In this document: positions 21,137-24,976 of the stretch, piece by piece
How positions within the stretch are numbered: position 1 is the stretch's first letter
Layout of the letters: each line of letters begins with the position of its first letter
Source of the DNA: RGIG1681 sp045657465
GTDB taxonomy: Bacteria > Bacillota > Clostridia > Christensenellales > UBA1242
Assembly: GCA_045657465.1 (NCBI GenBank)
Contig: JAZOTD010000004.1
Location: 1-24,976, forward strand
Length of the DNA stretch: 24,976 bases
Direction of reading: 5' to 3'
Position numbers and translations under genes: made by a program
The notes under the pieces: generated by a model
Told to the model about the DNA's origin: nothing
The model's input: only the letters and a program-made list of their open reading frames with translations
Database searches by the model: none

Positions 21137-22417
21137 TTAATAATCCATCTGTTTAATGTTGACACATATGTTAAGTTTTACGCTTTTCAAAAAGTCTTCT
21201 TTGCTGTCAAATCTGCTTGTGGTTTCGTTATATGCAAACTTGTAAGCATAATCATAACAATTAAAAACATCAACATTGAAACTTTTTGCTGTCTCAAAAC
21301 AATCAGTAATATGTTTTTCAACCGCCTTTTTAAACTCTTTTTCAACGGCATCAAACTCTTCTTCAGTGAGCGTTCCAATAATCTTCTCGCTATTTATTTC
21401 ATCTATTTCAGACTTGTTTATGTCAACCGTTAAATCAAAGATGGGCTCGCCATTTTCAAACCTGATTTTTGCCCTGCTCTTTTTGTTGTTGATTGCAATC
21501 TCAACACGTGATTCTTTAAGCCTTCCACCAGTAACACTTTCAAGCGACACTTCACTTTTTTCAGAGTCTTTATTTAAAAACATATAACCTTTTATGTGTC
21601 CAGCGTCTTCAATCTTGCCAGCAAATTTGCCATCGACAAAACACATAAGCGGAGCGTCTTGTTTGAAGTATTCATAGTCTTCACTTTGTGATCCACCCGA
21701 CGAACCAGACTCACTTCCAGAACTTGATCCGCCAGACGAACCAGAACCGCCTGAACCAGACTCACCTCCAGAACCACTTGTTTCTTCACTTGAAGATTTT
21801 TTTGTTTCATCTTTATTTTTGTCAAATTTGAGAGTGCTCGCAACAGCAGTTCCTGTGTTTGAATGACTTTGTTTCAAAAAATCAATCATTGTCACCATGA
21901 GTCCGTCACTATTTATCTCTTTAAATTTAAAGACTTTTTGAAGTCCAATACCGACCGAAAGCTCGGTCTTTTTTGTCTTTTGCATTTCTTCTGCCGCACT
22001 GTCTTCTGCAAATAATATGAGCGCTGAATTTTTAATAATTTTGTCTCTCACAAAATAATCTAAACACTGCAAAACGTCTTCTTCTAAAATAGACTTTCCA
22101 ACCACAATAAAATTTGTGTGCGTAAAAGACGACACTTTACCGGCCTTATAAGCCAACTTTGCAACCGCTTCTGAAAGAATTTTTGATTTGTCAATTAAAA
22201 AGTCAATTTCGGCGGCTGTGCCTGGCGGTTTTGAACCCGGCATGGTTTTTAAAATTTGTGCCGTGACTTGATATTCGTCTTCAACCTTATCAATTGCAAC
22301 ACCGGTGACAATAATGCGCATGTTAAGCCTTGCTTGATATGACAACCCAACTGGAAACACTAAAATTATAATTAAAAACACAATCAACCCAAAATGGCGT
22401 TTTGTTTTATGTTTCAT
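21137..22417 (-). CDS. gerAC: Spore germination protein, GerAC family
   Basis: The C subunit of a GerA-type germinant receptor acts at the inner spore membrane. The 426-residue protein has a hydrophobic N-terminus (about 8-27), an N-terminal domain (about 30-200; MRIIVTGVAIDKVEDEYQVT), a Ser/Gly-rich linker (207-246) and a C-terminal domain (250-426). Typical GerAC proteins are lipoproteins with a Cys at the end of the signal; here the signal region has no Cys, so it is probably membrane-anchored by an uncleaved helix. The long linker is unusual. The start overlaps the gerAB stop by 11 bp, so translation is coupled. Confidence 0.85.
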   Translation of the reverse strand: MKHKTKRHFGLIVFLIIILVFPVGLSYQARLNMRIIVTGVAIDKVEDEYQVTAQILKTMPGSKPPGTAAEIDFLIDKSKILSEAVAKLAYKAGKVSSFTHTNFIVVGKSILEEDVLQCLDYFVRDKIIKNSALILFAEDSAAEEMQKTKKTELSVGIGLQKVFKFKEINSDGLMVTMIDFLKQSHSNTGTAVASTLKFDKNKDETKKSSSEETSGSGGESGSGGSGSSGGSSSGSESGSSGGSQSEDYEYFKQDAPLMCFVDGKFAGKIEDAGHIKGYMFLNKDSEKSEVSLESVTGGRLKESRVEIAINNKKSRAKIRFENGEPIFDLTVDINKSEIDEINSEKIIGTLTEEEFDAVEKEFKKAVEKHITDCFETAKSFNVDVFNCYDYAYKFAYNETTSRFDSKEDFLKSVKLNICVNIKQMDY

Positions 22418-23564
22418 AAGACTTCACCGCCTTTTTAGACTGTATTCGACTCGACACTTGCTTGTTTTTTTCAAATCTGGCTTTTGAAGTTTTGTCGTAT
22501 TCTTTTTTCATAAACAAACATATAAAAAACATTATCACAAACGGAATCCATTTCGTAAGCGCTGCAACTACGGTCAAATATTTCATAAACAACAAAACTC
22601 TTCTATGGGTGTCTACCAAATAAAACACATTGATAGAATACAGCGCAACGCTGATAACTGACAAAATTATAACTCTTTTAATTTTTGGAAAAACAAACTG
22701 CATGCATTTTGACGAAAAATAAACACAGATTCCACAACTTAAAATCGTTCCTATTTCTGCAAATAAAATCAAGAACCAGTCAATTCTGCCGATATTTAAA
22801 TCAAGCATAGATTGTTCGGTTATTGTACTTATCAAACTTGGTTTCATAACCGCATAATCGCCGTAAATTCCACCAAATTCAAGATATAAAAGTGCAATAA
22901 TACCAATCGCCAACACATAGGTTAAAACCGTCCATTTTAACTTAATTTCTTTTGAGTGTTTGCCCAAAAATAACACCAAAAAGAAATCTCCAAACCAAAT
23001 GTTAAATGTTAAAAAATTATCTAAAATTGGTTTTATTTTAATTGTTTCTAAAGGAAACAAGAATGTAAAATCTGCCTTGCTTGCACCAAACGCCGCAATT
23101 ACAACATAACTAATCACAATAATATAAAAATAAAGCTCCATGTTAAGTGCAATATTGCTAATGCCGGTGTGTGCCAAATAAAAAACCGCCGCAAGCAAAA
23201 GTGTGCTAAACACCGCCCAAGACAAGTTGTCAAACAAAATGTGTTCAAATAAATTTCGAGTTGATTCATAAAGCAGCAAGGCTTGTGCTAAAAAATAAAT
23301 TGAAATGGCTAGCACCAAACCTTTTTGAAAAAACACCCAAAAACCATTTTGATTTTCTTGATTAACACTTTCAAGAGATTGTTGTTTTGTCTTTTTTAAA
23401 ATGTAAAACGCCATAAAAATCCCCAGCAGATTAATGGCAAAGAATGGCACAAGCATCAAATAAAAATCTTTATTTAAAAATTCATACATAACACTCGGCA
23501 TTTTTTGAACCTTGAGTGAAACAACGATTATCCAAAAAGTAATATAAAATTGCCTTGATGTCAT
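22407..23564 (-). CDS. gerAB: Spore germination permease, GerAB family
   Basis: The B subunit of the germinant receptor is related to amino acid/polyamine transporters and is thought to sense the germinant. The 385-residue protein has about ten hydrophobic helices. Family-like segments are the N-terminal TSRQFYITFWIIVVSLKV, and GRIDWFLILFAEIG (about 265-280). The tail is basic. GGGGGAT precedes the ATG, which overlaps the gerAA stop codon (ATGA). Confidence 0.9.
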   Translation of the reverse strand: MTSRQFYITFWIIVVSLKVQKMPSVMYEFLNKDFYLMLVPFFAINLLGIFMAFYILKKTKQQSLESVNQENQNGFWVFFQKGLVLAISIYFLAQALLLYESTRNLFEHILFDNLSWAVFSTLLLAAVFYLAHTGISNIALNMELYFYIIVISYVVIAAFGASKADFTFLFPLETIKIKPILDNFLTFNIWFGDFFLVLFLGKHSKEIKLKWTVLTYVLAIGIIALLYLEFGGIYGDYAVMKPSLISTITEQSMLDLNIGRIDWFLILFAEIGTILSCGICVYFSSKCMQFVFPKIKRVIILSVISVALYSINVFYLVDTHRRVLLFMKYLTVVAALTKWIPFVIMFFICLFMKKEYDKTSKARFEKNKQVSSRIQSKKAVKSYET

Positions 23565-24976
23565 GACCTATCCCCCTTCTTTGCTTTGTTGGCTGGTTTG
23601 CTTTTCGACTTTGAATGAGCATAAAGTTTTGCTAGCTTTTTGTCACTTTTAACATCTGATTTATCACTCTGTCCCATTCTGGTTTTATTATTCCCCGCAA
23701 TAAACTCTGGACGTGTTTTCATGTCGCTAATACTAGTTTTAAAAAAGCCGTCTTTTTTGTCTTTTGAAACATTCGGTGCAATCGGCGTGAGATAAGGCAC
23801 ACCAAAGCTTTTTATTGATGTCAAATATGTCGTAAGCAAAATAAAACACGTCATAATTCCATAGAGTCCAATAACACCGCCAACCACCGTAAACAATATT
23901 CGAAGCAGTCTCGTTTCTGAAATCTGGTCTGGAATAATATAAAGTGCGACGCTTGAAATTGCCACAACAACGATTGCAGGCGGCGAAATAATACCCGCAT
24001 CAACCGCAGTGTTTCCAAGGGCAAGTGCACCTATTATTGACAAAGCCATTCCAAGAGCATTTGGCATTTGCAAACTAGCTTCAGTGATAACTTCAAATAA
24101 AAACAACACAATTAAAAGCTCTATTAGTGGCGGAACTGACAACCCTTCAATGTTGCTAAGCAGGGTTATCAAGAAATTTATTGGCAAAATACGATAATTA
24201 AAACTCTCTAAAGCCACATAAACACCCGGCATCAAAATTGCAAAAATCAATCCCAAAAGTCGCATAATACGCACAAACGTTGCCTGTGCAGGAATTGCAT
24301 AATAATCTTGTGAACTTTGCAGGTCTTCAAAAATCATAAACGGAACTGTCAAAGCAATTGGCGAACCATCAATTAAAATTCCAACCCTTCCTTCTAAAAT
24401 CTTTGCACAAAAAATATCCGGTTTTTCAGTGTTCCCCACACGCCTGAAAAATTTGATTTTATTTGTTTCTAAAAAAGATTCAATATAATATGCATCAATA
24501 ATGGCATCAATATCAATTGCTGAAATTCGCTTTTCAACTTCTTTAACAATTTCTGGTTTGGCAATGCCATCAAGCCAAACAATCGAAACCGTTGTGTTAG
24601 TTTGTTTGCCCACAAACACGTCTTTTATTTTTAGGTTGGGGGTTTTTAATCTTTTTCTAACCAACCCCAAGTTTCGTGGAAGATCTTCAACAAAACCCTC
24701 TCTAGGCCCTTTAACCACCCTTGATGTTGGTGGTTCTTGCACACTTCTCGCCTGAAGGCCATAAACCGGATAAGACAAAATTCCATTATTGGTTGCTATA
24801 ACCACGCAACCAGCCAAAATTTTTTGAATGGCATCATCTACCTTGTCAAGACTCTCACCACCCGACACTGACACAATACTTTTTTCAATGATTTTTAACA
24901 CATTTTTGGATTGTTTTTTTATTTGTGAAAACCGTTCAATAGGTGCCAAAACTCCGTCAGCAAACAACTTTTTGTC
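23561..24976 (-). CDS. gerAA: Spore germination protein, GerAA family, 5' truncated by the window
   Basis: The A subunit of the germinant receptor. The frame runs to the right edge of the window (471 codons visible; the earliest internal start is a TTG at 24967, probably not the real start). The hallmark segment EPPTSRVVKGPREGFVEDLP and RNLGLVRKRLKTPNLKI is at about residues 81-117 of the visible part, followed by FRRVGNTEKPDIFCAKILEGR and IDGSPIALTVPF, then five or six membrane helices (about 235-385). The C-terminal 70 residues are Lys/Ser-rich and basic. The operon reads gerAA-gerAB-gerAC on the minus strand. Confidence 0.93.
   Translation of the reverse strand, partial: DKKLFADGVLAPIERFSQIKKQSKNVLKIIEKSIVSVSGGESLDKVDDAIQKILAGCVVIATNNGILSYPVYGLQARSVQEPPTSRVVKGPREGFVEDLPRNLGLVRKRLKTPNLKIKDVFVGKQTNTTVSIVWLDGIAKPEIVKEVEKRISAIDIDAIIDAYYIESFLETNKIKFFRRVGNTEKPDIFCAKILEGRVGILIDGSPIALTVPFMIFEDLQSSQDYYAIPAQATFVRIMRLLGLIFAILMPGVYVALESFNYRILPINFLITLLSNIEGLSVPPLIELLIVLFLFEVITEASLQMPNALGMALSIIGALALGNTAVDAGIISPPAIVVVAISSVALYIIPDQISETRLLRILFTVVGGVIGLYGIMTCFILLTTYLTSIKSFGVPYLTPIAPNVSKDKKDGFFKTSISDMKTRPEFIAGNNKTRMGQSDKSDVKSDKKLAKLYAHSKSKSKPANKAKKGDRS

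Overview
The window looks like a chromosomal segment, or the whole of a contig, from an AT-rich Bacillota (Clostridia-like) bacterium. Three things point that way: A/T-rich codon use, strong AGGAGG-type ribosome binding sites with consensus TTGACA/TATAAT promoters, and a GerA-type spore germination receptor operon, which implies an endospore-forming lineage or its descendant. The standard bacterial genetic code fits throughout. Almost every gene is on the minus strand. Only an unrecognised 75-residue gene (5219-5446) and a P-type ATPase (18414-21095) are on the plus strand.

Layout from left to right. 1-459: the first codons of rpoB on the minus strand, running off the left edge, with a long leader and two overlapping promoters. 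460-2132: a translationally coupled pair, a HipA-like kinase followed by a small HipS/HipA-N-like protein. 2232-5133: four genes of unknown function, including a 500-residue charged coiled-coil protein with a tandem repeat. 5219-5446: the small plus-strand gene. 5518-9908: the translation cluster rpsL-rpsG-fusA-tuf (the str operon), read leftwards. 10107-13105: a coiled-coil hypothetical, a SAM-dependent methyltransferase, and a three-gene unknown operon headed by a HicB-like protein. 13406-15034: a membrane-anchored DUF4097-type beta-repeat protein. 15156-16769: dnaB. 17100-18124: the rpsF-ssb-rpsR operon. 18414-21095: the cation P-type ATPase. 21137-24976: gerAC, gerAB and a 5'-truncated gerAA.

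How it works together. The str genes and rpsF-ssb-rpsR-dnaB supply translation and replication housekeeping functions, each with its own promoter and, in two cases, a structured leader. Most units are cleanly delimited: nearly every promoter has a 16-18 bp spacer and nearly every unit ends in a hairpin plus U-run. I used these signals to correct several start codons, often to an internal ATG.

The most noteworthy observations are: (1) an in-frame ochre codon at a conserved position of rpoB, lying inside a perfect 12-bp palindrome; (2) the -10 box of the str promoter embedded in the terminator stem of the upstream gene; (3) a split HipA-like module in kinase-first order with a predicted leaderless mRNA; (4) a 16-bp inverted repeat bracketing the rpsR terminator; (5) an SSB-like acidic tip on an extended DnaB C-terminus. 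I did not find a clear-cut new multi-gene defence or biosynthetic system. The unknown clusters at 2.2-5.1 kb and 10.1-13.1 kb are where one might hide. All family assignments are by reading the sequence, not by database search.
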